A program made the position numbers and the translations under genes. The notes under the pieces were generated by a model that searched no databases, was not told the DNA's origin, and saw only the letters and a list, made by a program, of their open reading frames with translations. From Podarcis raffonei (lineage: Eukaryota > Chordata > Lepidosauria > Squamata > Lacertidae), in the NCBI RefSeq assembly GCF_027172205.1, contig NC_070606.1, positions 54,092,501 to 54,156,500 on the forward strand: a DNA stretch of 64,000 nucleotides. Direction: 5' to 3'. Within the stretch, counting starts at the first letter, position 1. Every line of letters begins with the position of its first letter. Shown piece by piece: positions 36,870 through 48,200 of the stretch.

Positions 36870-39300
36870 GAATCCCAGGTAGATGGCTCCCAGTTCCATC
36901 TACCTGAGATTCAAGAGTAGTTAATGTGATGCTGCTGCCATCAACTCCCATCAGCCCTGACCACTGGCTGTGCCTGTGTTCTCTCTTCCATTTGGCCAAC
37001 CAAATTCTCTTGGGAAACTTGCAAAGAAGGCTTGATTGAATTGTTGCCTGTTGTTCACTCTTGTACAGAGAGGTATTCCGCTGTTGAACATGGATATTCC
37101 ATTCCCGAGTTTTGTTACCTTACAAATGCAGTTTCATAACCAGTAACTGTGAATTGACCTGTTTTCTATGAATGCACATAACCCTTTTATATTCCACGTT
37201 GTGCATCAAATCCACATCCACAAATCTGTCTCTTTTGCCAGCTGCAAACACATACTGACCACGGGGCTGCAGAAAATCCATGCATGCCTTATAAATAAAG
37301 ACCCCTGCATTCCCTGCCCCACCCCTGTAGTCAGTCTATGTGCTGGTACCCTTCGCTTTGAGGTCCTTGTTTTACTGCATCTATGTTAGGAACCTTTTCC
37401 TGAGCATTTTAATATTGGATAGAAATAGAGTGAGAACATATGATGCAGGAGGGAAGGGGAGAGCAGGAGACATGAATGGTGACCTGTACAATGATGGTGA
37501 CTCCACATAAGAAGCTCTGAAGGAGAATGTTCTGCCTCAGTAAGTGTCTTGTGCTTCTCTTGCTTTATCTGCTTGAGTTCATGAATGTATTCTTGCTCTC
37601 TCTTCCAGGCCCCTCATGCTCCACCACTTCCTCTCTTGCCTCCCTTGATTTTCCCAGCCTGAGGCAGGAATTTCTATAAGAGTGGATTGTTCTCTTTTTT
37701 TCTTGGGGAGGGGGTGTCCCTCACAGGAAGAGGAGGAAGAAGTGGGCTGGAAGACAAAGAAGAATGGGGTGAAGTTGCTTGAAGTGGGAAATTTGCCCTG
37801 CAAGGAAGGTTCACAGACATCTCCCATTTGTCTTGGTGACCTAAAAAGAGAGAGGCAAAAACAGAATCCCATGAGCCATACACTTTCTTCAGAGCTTCCT
37901 GTTCCTTCCTTAAGGTCTCTCTCTCTCCCCACACCTCTCTCTTCCTCTCCCCCTGCTGCCCCTCCTCTCCACTTTTTCGAGCCACTTCTCCAAGTCATCT
38001 CAGGCAAATGCCCAAAGAACAAAAAGCAAAGCAAGTGTTCTTCACAGCTGTTGGGAGCAATCAGAACTGTCAGAGGCCCACTTTATGACTGCCATAGCAG
38101 GCAGAACAAAACATCTTCTGTCTTTCCCCTTCCCTAGGAGTGCCCCCCTGATCAATTCTCCGAAGCATATCCCTCTGCATCCACCCTGCTGAAGGCCAGA
38201 AAACCAGCTGCTCTTCACAGCTGGATTTAGTAAGCTGAACCGTGTCAACTCTTTAGTGTTCAGTAGCACAGACATTTTTTTCCGCCCACCTGGGGCCTGA
38301 CATTGTTTACTTAGCTGCAGAGTGGCTGACAACGTGCTCTGCATAGACTATTAAGCCATTGTAGAAAGTGTGTTGACTGGTACCTTTTGATTTCAAGTAC
38401 ATGACATTTTACAGAGGGTAGGGAAGAAGAATCAGCCAACAATTTGCAGCCAACATTGCAGGTTTACACCATAAAGAACTTGGAGTCAGTATGAATTGAA
38501 TGGATAATGCGCACATAAGCTAGCCGTGGTGCACATCTGTCTGGCATTGTGGAAAATGTGCACCTATTGAGAGGGTGAGTGGGGAATTGTGTACTTTGTC
38601 TACTCCATTTGCATAACCTCAAGTCATAATTTGAAGATGTGTTACATAACTTGCCAGCACATGTCACAGTTTCTAAGTGGATAATGTACATATTGACCAG
38701 GCAATGCGTTAAATCACGGGTAGGCAAACTTAGGCCCGGGGGCCAGATCTGGCCCAATCACTGTCTATTAGTGCTTAAATATATCAGAATCCAGCAGATG
38801 GAAACCTGGATGTGATGACAAAGATGGCACTGCAAAACAGAAGTACAGGTTCAGATTTTGTTATTCACCTGTCTTCCAGGTCCCTTCCTCTTTCCTCTTC
38901 TGCAGCACCCCCACTGATGCAATTCAAACTCCTCCTTTTATTTGGGTTTTGAAGTAATGTGGATTTAGGATTTATTAATTCTCTTCTTCTTTTTGCAAAT
39001 ATGATACAATAAAATACAGAACACTAGATGGGGATATGAAACTATAAGAAAAGAAACACACACACTTATTTAATTTATGAAAAGTTCTATGGATCTTTTA
39101 CACTGGGGTCTGCAATGTAAGGTAGCTGCCTATTTTTAAGATTTCCTTCCCAATTCCTGTGGTATAGACAGACATGTTCTTATAGACATAACACTAAGAT
39201 TTATTGTCTTTTTCAAAATGAGTTGTGGGATTAATAGAACATTATATTATTTACAAGAAACTGCCTGCCTAGGCCAGCCTTATCATTGTCCTCCACGAAT
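36870..39300. other. Intergenic, no gene recognised
   Basis: Mostly unique-looking sequence. 38716-38760 holds one end of a hAT-like MITE (GGTAGGCAAACTTAGGCCCG), the family seen whole at 51240. 37690-38040 has purine- or pyrimidine-rich low complexity that creates overlapping open frames on both strands; I do not call a gene there. Confidence 0.5.
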
Positions 39301-39329
39301 GCAGCTTTGGCACTCAGCAACCTGCTGTT

Positions 39330-40345
39330 ACTCTTTGAGAAGAGCCTTCAAAGGTAAAATTGCTCTTCTCCATGGAGACCTTGATGTTGCTCTGACTGCA
39401 AATCCAGCTGAGGTATCCAGTGGTATATCCAATTCTCATTTTTGGCATCAGTTGATGCACTCTGATGATGTGGACAAGGTGCTTGTAGGTATGAGGCTGA
39501 CCAGGTTCCATCCAGACCATTGCCCTTCTTGGCTGATTGCTAGAGGGATGTGTGTGTTCATTGGATGGGTCCAAGGTGTGGTGAATGCATCTCTATATAG
39601 GGGAGTGGTGCCTGCTGCCCTTAAGGAGGCATAGTATTACCAACCTGGAAATGTCCACTCTGGATTCAATAGTTTTAGACAACTATCATCCTGTCATTAA
39701 CACCTACTTTTTGAGCAACATAATTGAGACAGTTGTGGCAGCACAGCTGAAAGTATTGTTGGAGGCTTTTGGTTATCTAAACCAGGTGTGGTGAACCTTT
39801 GGCCCTCCAGATGTTGTTGAACTACAGTTCCCACCAGACCCAGCAAACATAGCCAATGGCCAGGGATGATGTGAGTTGTAATTCAACAACATCTGGAAAA
39901 TCAAGAGTTTCCCAATGCTGATCTAGACCCATTTCAGTCAAGGTTCTGATCTGATGGTTTTGGCTATCATGGTGGATGACCTTTCTCAAGAGAGGGATAG
40001 ATGGAGCATGGCTGTGTTATTCTGATGCAATCTCTCAGTAGTTTTTTTTTTATACCATTGAGCACTGTCTCTTTTTGGACTGACTCTGCAAGATAAAAAT
40101 TGCAAGCAGTGTTCTTCAGTGATTCTCTTCCTACCTGCAGGGTTGGTTTCAGAGAGCAGCATTAGAGGACTGCCTGTTGGCACCACAACAACTATGTTTT
40201 GTGGGTCCCAAATCTTGCCCCCATACCGTTTAACTATATGAAGCTGTTAGGTCTCAGCATTAGTATGCTGGTGACATCCGGTTCTGTTTCTCTGTGACAT
40301 ATGAATCAGGTGAGGTTGTCCAAGCCCAGAGCCAGTGTCTGTAAA
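39330..40345 (+). mobile_element. L2-like LINE RT fragment, interrupted by a MITE
   Basis: Plus-strand translation gives worn L2-type RT text: DDVDKVLVGMRLTR, then CPSWLIARGM, VVNASLYRGVVPAALKEA, DNYHPVINTYFLSNIIETVV, and after the MITE DPFQS and the spacing of the AFDTIDH-type region. There are many stops and shifts. Old insertion. Confidence 0.7.
39783..39920. mobile_element. Foldback hAT MITE inside L2
   Basis: 138 bp with arms TTGGCCCTCCAGATGTTGTT and AACAACATCTGG. The 8-bp flanks ATCTAAAC and ATCTAGAC form a target duplication with one mismatch. L2 translation resumes directly after it, so it is younger than the L2 copy. Confidence 0.8.
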
Positions 40346-40349
40346 ATTC

Positions 40350-41095
40350 AATATAGTTTTTGTGAAGCGCCCACACAGTTTGCACATATATCAGGCTGTA
40401 GACAAGGGAGGAAAATGCATCATTGCTGGTAATGGAAAATGGAATTTCTCTCCTAATCTTAATACACTCTATGAATAGCAGAGCAGCTCTGTTTGCAAGC
40501 TGGAAAAGCCAGAGCAAGATGGCCCCATCATTTCGAAACAGATAGAAAACAAAATGGGATGCTGCAATTGCAATCCCCCGTTACATTCACTCAGATGACT
40601 CAACCCCACCTCCTCAGCTATATTCATAGTCCTCATTTGGAAAATTTAATTTACTCATGTCTCAGAGCAAGCTGGTGATGTGATAGAGCACAAATGTCAA
40701 GAGAACTGAAATGTGTGAGGCTGGTGGTAATGCCTCCCTCCTCCCCCAAAATCCTACTTCCCCATATTCATGGCAAATGCCTTTTCTTGCAACAGTAAGA
40801 ATGAGGTGGCATCACTTTTCATCATCAATGCATAAAAGAAGGGGCGTAAGAAAGGAAAACTCATGAACCTAATTCATCCTTGGTGCAACTGTATTCCTTA
40901 TCTTTCTGCTACAGGATAATGTGAACCAAGACATCTGCACACCAAATCTTGATTTCAGCAATAATTGCAACAGGTGGTCTTAAGCAAGCTGTTACTTCTT
41001 GATCTCAGTCCCATCTCTGCAAAACAAAAATAATATTCATAGCTTACGGGATGGTTGCATTGTTGAGTATTTGTGAAATGCTTTGAACACCCCAG
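40350..41095. other. Intergenic, nothing recognised
   Basis: No open frame with family features, no RNA gene and no clear repeat seen. Confidence 0.5.
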
Positions 41096-41097
41096 AT

Positions 41098-41260
41098 CAG
41101 GGGTTGCCAAGCTTTTTTGGGTTAGTGGGCACATCTGAAATTTTGAGAAACATCACCTACATCAGCCACTGCCATGCTCAGTCGCAGAGATGGAAGTGTG
41201 CATATCCAGTGTTTAAAAGGGCATGTTCAATATAGGAGAGGCCGAGCCTGTGCAAACAGA
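41098..41260. mobile_element. hAT-like element, left end only
   Basis: Opens CAGGGGTTGCCAAGCTTTTT then GTTAGTGGGCACATCTGAAA, the left-end text of a hAT family. No matching right end is clear. Confidence 0.4.
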
Positions 41261-41494
41261 AACTGAGCAGGAAGAGTAAGCAGTCTATTTGTGCATTGTG
41301 GGTTTTTGATGGGTATTAACCAGGGACCTTTCACAAAGACCATAGGATGTACTGGCAGACTGGGTGACACCTGCCATAGATCACTGTGGCCTAAACTAAA
41401 ACATATACATATGTTTGACTAGCATACCAAATTCTGTGTTGGATTTAGACCTACATAAATGATTAGTAGTATTATGCCAGGGAACTAGCACATA

Positions 41495-41707
41495 CAGTTG
41501 TACCTTGGTTTGAACCATTCGAAAACCAAGGCATGGCTTCTGATTGGCTGCAGGAGCATCCAGCAGCCAATCGGAAGCCACGGAAGCCACACTGGATGTT
41601 CGGCTTCCAAAAAATGTTCAAAAACTGGAACACTCACTTCTGGGTTTCAGTTGTTTGGGAGCAGATTTGTTTGGGAGCCAAGATGTTTGAGATCCAAGGT
41701 TCAACTG
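41495..41707. mobile_element. pogo/Tigger-type MITE
   Basis: 213 bp, inverted ends CAGTTGTACCTTGGTTT and ATCCAAGGTTCAACTG, flanked by TA (41493-41494 and 41708-41709). Related in design to the copy at 8653 but with a different interior. Confidence 0.75.
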
Positions 41708-42041
41708 TACTTAAAATGCCAAGGCCCAATATAATGTAAGAAATGCAGTGTTCTATAGATGAGGGTCCTGCTTTATGAACACTTGCTCTGCAAATATTCA
41801 GTTACCCAAACATGAGGCATTAGTACCCAAATGTCACTTATACACACTGCGGATTCAGATATTGGAACAGAAAGCATTTTTCTACTTCCTTGTTGGCTGA
41901 GGAACAGAGGGGGAGTGACTGAACAAATCAGAGGACATTTGGGTTCCCCCCCGTCCCCCCCTCCACTTTTTATGGTTGGGAATGCATTACAAATTTCCCC
42001 ATAGGAATCAAGGGAAATTACAGACTCCTTACGCAAACACT

Positions 42042-42391
42042 AGGGACGCAGGTGGCGCTGTGGGTTAAACCACAGAGCCTAGGACTTGCCGATCAGAAGG
42101 TCAGTGGTTCGAATCCCTGCGGCGGGATGAGCTCTCGTTGCTCGGTCCCTGCTCCTGCCAACCTAGGAGTTCGAAAGCATGTCAGAGTACAAGTAGATAA
42201 ATAGGTACCGCTCCGGTGGGAAGGTAAACGGCGTTTCTGTGCGCTGCTCTGGTTCGCCAGAAGCGGCTTCGTCATGCTGGCCACATGACCCGGAAGCTGT
42301 ACGCCGGCTCCCTTGGCCAATAAAGCGAGATGAGCGCCGCAACCCCAGAGTCGGTCACGACTGGACCTAAGGGTCAGGGGCCCCTTTACCT
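42042..42391 (+). mobile_element. Sauria-type tRNA SINE with BovB-like tail, full length
   Basis: 350 bp. The tRNA-derived head has a canonical B box GGTTCGAATCC at 42106-42116. The 3' part AGTCGGTCACGACTGGAC resembles the BovB 3' end, implying BovB-driven movement. It ends in CCTTTACCTTTAC-type text. The duplication TTACGCAAACACT lies at 42029-42041 and 42392-42404, 13 of 13 matching, so this is a complete and young insertion. Confidence 0.9.
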
Positions 42392-42404
42392 TTACGCAAA
42401 CACT

Positions 42405-43880
42405 TGCCTAATGAACATTTCCCAGGAAACACATTGTGTTCATAAAGTGGGACCTGCATGTATTTGATTTATTCAACGTGGAAGCCCTGTGCATTACAGA
42501 GGGATTTCTAAAGAGCACACTCTTATTTACATGGGTACTGAATACTTGAACCTCATCAAAATCCTATGGTGAGCCATATTTTATAGAACTCTCACCAGAG
42601 CATGGTTCCATTTGAGGGCATAGGTAGGCATAAATAAATACATTCAATAAACTGCCTTGAAACCTATTTTTTATTGGCTTGATCATCCTAACTAACTCTC
42701 CTTCAGAAAGTAGCTGCTGTAGTTTTGAGGGTATTGAGAGCTTAGTTAAGCAGTTTCGTACTGTCTTTGCAGAACAGCAGCAATCAAAGTCCTTGGTGTA
42801 AAAGCCATGATAGTTACATGCATTTGAAACTAGGTTGTGAATGTTTTAATTAGGTAGAGCTTTTAAAATGGTGTGTGTGCCCTTGCATGCACACACAGGA
42901 CAGGCTTCCCTGCACCCACAAGGTATAGTAATATCTCTATAGAGCTTTGAGGGTTCTGTATTTTAGTTGGCATTTAGTTTTCCATTCTATGAATTGCATC
43001 TTGAACGTTGCAGATAATATTTTCACATGTTGTCTGACTTGGTGCATATAATCCACGGAACAAAAACTTTCAAATTCTGTTATTTTTTTACGTTTTTATT
43101 TTCTTTTTTTAAAAAAAAGTTCTCATATTCACATTCACAAGTTTTCCAGGCAGTTATTGCCATTTCTCACATTTAGAAAAAAAATGTGACTGAACAAAGC
43201 AACAGCAGCACATTGAGCCACCTGTAGACATACAAGCTAGACACACAGATCCCCTGGAAAAAAGGACCCCAGTTGGCTTAGAAATGATGTTATTCCACAG
43301 CCAGAAATGTGTTATGGAAGAGATCAATCAATACAGGGAAAAGCAAGCCACATGACGTTCAACAAGACCACGTAATATATAAATGGATAACACTTCAATG
43401 GGGAGATGCATTGTTTGCAAGCTGCCCCCTTCCAACTTTTTCTTAAAATCTTAAAATGCAGTAAATCTAATTGCAACGAAAAGAGAAAAATAAATTTTCA
43501 TTGAATAAGCATTTAAAACTTTTCAAGCATTCCTTTACATAACCAACTGCTGTAGAACTGCCTGCTCTTTTAAAATTCCTTCTTTGCTGCTCTTTAGTGA
43601 GTGCATACTGTTAGAAGAGGCGGCAGTCATCTCTCAACAGAGGTCCAAGTCTGGAGTGGGGTGACAATATGGTCTGTGAACAACCTGTGCAGCTCCACCC
43701 ATTTATTTTTTGCAGCCTGTTAGCTCAGCACTATGTCCTACACATGGCCATTACTGAACTGCAGCTGAACCAGTCTGTGCTTTGGCCATTTGCATCAAGC
43801 CAAAATAAAGCTGTAGAACACAGGTTCTGCATTGCAGAACCCTACTTGAACTTTCAACCACGGGATTTCAGGAACAGATT
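42405..43880. other. Intergenic, nothing recognised
   Basis: Probably distal 3' flank of DUSP5. A T-rich run with TTTATT (AATAAA on the minus strand) lies near 43095. No gene is seen. Confidence 0.4.
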
Positions 43881-43883
43881 AGC

Positions 43884-44020
43884 CAGTGTGGAAAATGTGT
43901 AGCCTTCCTGATGTTGCGGGACTATAACGTTCATCACCTCTGATTTGGCCATGCTGTCTGAAGCTCATGCCAATGCAGATGTCCAACAACAACTGGAAGG
44001 TCAGCAATTCACTCCCCCCC
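43884..44020. mobile_element. Foldback hAT MITE, worn
   Basis: Family text CAGTGTGGAAAATGTGTAGC then TGATGTTGCGGGACTATAAC on the left and CAACAACAACTGGAAGG on the right. No sure target duplication. Confidence 0.45.
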
Positions 44021-44689
44021 CGAGTAACAGTACATCTGTGCACACCATCAGCCTGAATTTGACTATACTCCACTCAAAGGGTAGGTGCAACATGGCCACC
44101 ATATGCCAGCCACAAACAGTTCTACTGGTACCATTTGGGAATATGTGTTGCTACATCCAGTTACAGAGTTGGTAGGGTTCTACTATAGTGTTCAGGGCTG
44201 AAATAGAACATAGCAGGTGCCCCCAGTGGAACAGGGGAAACCTCTTGTGTTTTGATAGGACCATGGTGTTTTAAGAATGAAACATCCCCTGGAAATAAGG
44301 CATCTCTGGAAACACAAGCTGGATTCAACTGGATGAGAAAGAGTGGAACCCCTAGGATGTTGCAGCCTTGGGACGTGCACAAGTTCCTCTTGGCAAGACT
44401 ACCTCGTTTTGTTATCCAGACTAGAAACTGACAAGCACCCAAGGCCTCTGGGGAAGGATAAACCTGACCCCAGTTGTACAGCAGTAAGCAATGGTCATTG
44501 GATGTGGGAAGAAAGAAGTCTTCTGCTCCTACCTTCTAACCCACTTGCAGCCTATGGTGTAGTACATATTAAAAACACACAAAACAGGAAAAAGCAAACA
44601 TTCAAGTTTCTGCCATCACCGAAATGTCAGTGTTTGCTTCTTTTGTAAATTGTGCTTTTCATTACAGCTCTGCTTTCCTGACACAGCTG

Positions 44690-44849
44690 TTTATTGCTTA
44701 CACTTTTAAAACAAGGCTATAATTAAAAGAGAGGGAGGGAGACAGCAACGGAGAAGCAATCAGACCAGACTGACTTTATGCGGCGTTCTCTCTACCCCAG
44801 CGTAGTCTGGAAGTATAGTAGTGGGTGCACAAACAGTCCAGAATTTATT
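44690..44849 (-). terminator. DUSP5: Candidate DUSP5 polyadenylation signals
   Basis: TTTATT at 44844-44849 and 44690-44695 are AATAAA on the minus strand, about 400 and 555 bp past the DUSP5 stop. Either could end a short 3' UTR; which is used cannot be told from sequence alone. Confidence 0.4.
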
Positions 44850-45249
44850 CTTAAAAAACCCTTAAACAGTGCACAACTTTTCTTTTTTTAAAAAACATTG
44901 CTTCTTTTGCAAGCCTGATCTAGCCAGTGTCCATACACTTATGTTCTCAGCCATAACGAAGGGCATCTACTTCTGGGAATAGGAAGAATTATTTTCTAGT
45001 TCAAAGCACAAGCCTAGGACAATTTGAGCTACAGCAGGAGTTGGCTAGACTCAGCACAAGTTAACAACCTGAAATGGCATAGCTATCCCCCAAACTTAAA
45101 TGCACTGAACAAAGACTCCATCTCAATGTAAAATGACTTTTCCCCCTTCCAGGTATAGACAGCCCCTCAAGTGTCCAGTTCCAGGTGAAATTCATGAGGT
45201 CCTCTGTATTGCATGTAGGTGAAATGTTTCATTATACTCTCTACCAGGC

Positions 45250-48200
45250 TCATGGGACTGTATTGTCTCTTGCTCCCAGGAGGGTCCAGCAGGATGAAGA
45301 CGCAGCAATATTTAGCTGGTGGACAGGTGAGTGAATGGGCACGGAATTCAAAACTGAGGTAGGAAAAGCAAAACAGGAGCCTTCGAAGCTTTTGCCCAAA
45401 GCCAGCTCTTCGGTGAAGAAAGACACAGCATCCCTTTTGCAAGAGGCAACAGGAGGGCTGGGAGTTGAGGACAATATTTCTGACTCATACTGTAGCAGCT
45501 GGCCCATGAAGCCAAAGTTTGGTGAGATCAGACTCCTACGTTGCTTGATGTAATCAAAAGCCTCCTCCAGGCGGAACTTTCTCATTTTCATCAGATACGC
45601 CATACAGATAGTGGGAGAGCGGGAAATTCCAGCTTCACAATGCACCAAGATCTTACCCCCTGCCCGTCTGGTGCAATCTAAAGAAAAAGAAGAACAGAAG
45701 AGGGTGGTGATGATGCATTGAATATGTTAGCTGTCACTATAAGTGGATGCCCACAATGGCAGCATAACATTCTGCAAACAATTGCCCAAAAGAGGTAGTG
45801 GGCTGACAGAAGGTGTTCCACAAATGGAATTAATGTCAGAATGCCAGAGAAGAAATTTCCACTTTATTCACTAACACTGGCTGAAGCATTTAATGCATTT
45901 GTTCAAATAACAAAACTTAATAGCTATAGGGTAGATTAATCACATTTGGATAAAGTTAAGAGGTTTGCCTTCCCCTCATCTAGCCGAACTATGGCAAGAG
46001 ATGTGTAAAAAGGCAAATACTACAATGCCACAAAAGAATTGAATTCACAGTTAGGTTCTTTTCGAAAGTAGCACAGACCTTGCGGCAAAAGGTGTGGGCT
46101 TGCTGCATGTTCCCTCCCATCTGATGAGGAGATGTGCCTATTTTTCCATTGGGTAAGAGCATGAAATGTACTGTCCCCACCTTTTGTGGGCCTTTTTGGT
46201 AGACACTCAGCATGCATTTTGAGCAGGGATGTAAAGTCCCTGGGTTCCTGGGGTTTCTACCACAAAATGCACAATAAAGTAGCCTAACATCTCTAATTAT
46301 AACCCTTGATAAGTGGCACTTGGATTTAAGTCAGGCTATAAATGGCTGAGGCAGAACCACCATTTTACGCAACGGGAGGCCCCCAAGTTACTCACACAAT
46401 TCAATTATTGTTATAAGATTAAAAGGAAAATTCTGAAAATAAGCTCCTTGTGCAAAACGCGTTGATTAAAAATAGAACTTGCCCTGTTTGGCTGGCGTGA
46501 GAAATATATTACCCACATTTCATCTTACTGCATTCTGCTCTGGGTCACATCCTCAAAGGCATGCCGTAATAATTGAAGCATCCATCTATCTTAACATTTC
46601 TTGAATCCTCAAACTTCTCATCTTCAATATTGGAGTTACTGTTTCATATATTTTAACATAATCATTATTTTAATGCTTGTTAATGCAATAATGTGTCTTA
46701 AACTGCTTCCTGCTACCAAGCTTAGGGTACAGTACTGTATTAACAGACATTAAAATAATAGTACTTGCACTAAATGTAAAGCACTTAACATTTTCAGTAA
46801 TTCTCACAACAACACTATAAGGTAGGTCAGCTTTGTTAAACCCATACAGAGACAGTAGCTAGCTTTAGGAACAAAATTTGAACCAAGGACTCCCTGATTT
46901 ACGGTTCAGGTAGATTGGAAAAAGCTGTTTTTCCTCCTTTTAAAAAATGGAGAAAAATCAAGGTCTCTGTAGAACCATGCCTACAGTTTTGTGCAGCTTT
47001 TTCTTAAGCAACGAATGGCGTTACACTGCTTGTGGCACACTGGCAGACATAGTCATTTCTATCATTTAGTAATCCTGCCCTCTCTACATATCTCAAATAG
47101 CCCTGGGTCAGAGGTCAGCACCCCAGACTCTTTTCCAGTCATGCACATTAAATACTCCTTCCCTTGTCACCTTCACCACCTGTCCCCGCTATGCAGCCTC
47201 ACTTACAGTACGCTTGCAAGTTTGCCGGCTGAGAGATGCATCTAGCCCACAGAGGCCTATGCCACAGTAGTTTTTCTGTAGTTTATACCTCACCTTTCCT
47301 CAGTTAGCTCAAGGCGGGTAGCAAAATGAAACCCTGCTCTACAGCCACTTATCACTCAAAGCTTCCCTGTAATGAAATATTTTAACCACCCTACAGAAGG
47401 GGCAGGAAGGAGATGCACCTCCTGGTAAGTGAGAGAGCTGCAAAGCCTGATCACAGGCTCTGGAAGGGCTTTTTCCTTAGCCCCAACAAAATGTATTTCG
47501 GGACATGAGGTTTGGTCTCTGATGGCGGCCTCCATAGAGGTCACTATTATCTTCAATAGAGAAATACACCTACCAATAAATTCTATTGCTTCCTGGAAGT
47601 GTGAGCTGATGTCTGCTGTGTGATTGTCCTCCACTGGAATCCATTTATAGCAGTATTGATCCGTAAAGGGCTCGGAGCTCTTCCTGGAGACGTTCAGGAG
47701 TGCTGTAATGTTCAGATTGGCTAGGGACTCGCACTTGGAAGCATGGTAGGCACTGCCAAGATACAGGAAAGGAAGGATCTCCACTGGGCCACCCTGGAAG
47801 GCAAAGAACCGCATATAATTATAGGCTCTCGTTTGCCGTTTTTTCTTCCACACACACAGAGACGCAGTAGAACACAGACAGCAGGGGCTGAGCTTTGGAC
47901 AATTTTAGGGTGTTTTCCAGACATCACTGAGATCAGAGCTGTAGCACCCAGACAGGAAGTACTTTGCAAGAGGTGCAGTTCCTGCTGCGGGGGTAGAATT
48001 ACTGTTGTGGTCTTGGCACAATGAGAGCTTTGCCAGTCCTGCTACTTCCGTACTGGCAGGGACTGCCCCTTAAGACCTGTGGGTTGTGAGCAATGCAAAA
48101 CTCTGATAGGGAGGTCCTGGTCAACCACTTATCCACCCATATAGGCTAACATAGTAGCTCACCAGCAAACCACTGTAACAGAAGACTCCTTACGAAAAAT

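Noticed and set aside
37579-38137. Overlapping open frames of about 150 residues on both strands
   Set aside because: Low-complexity purine/pyrimidine composition produces them; no splice or family support.
42042-42130. tRNA gene suggested by a perfect B box
   Set aside because: It is the head of a SINE with target duplication; the cloverleaf is not complete.
45335-45553. 72-residue plus-strand frame opposite DUSP5 exon 4
   Set aside because: Shadow of the DUSP5 coding sequence, which is fixed by its catalytic motif.
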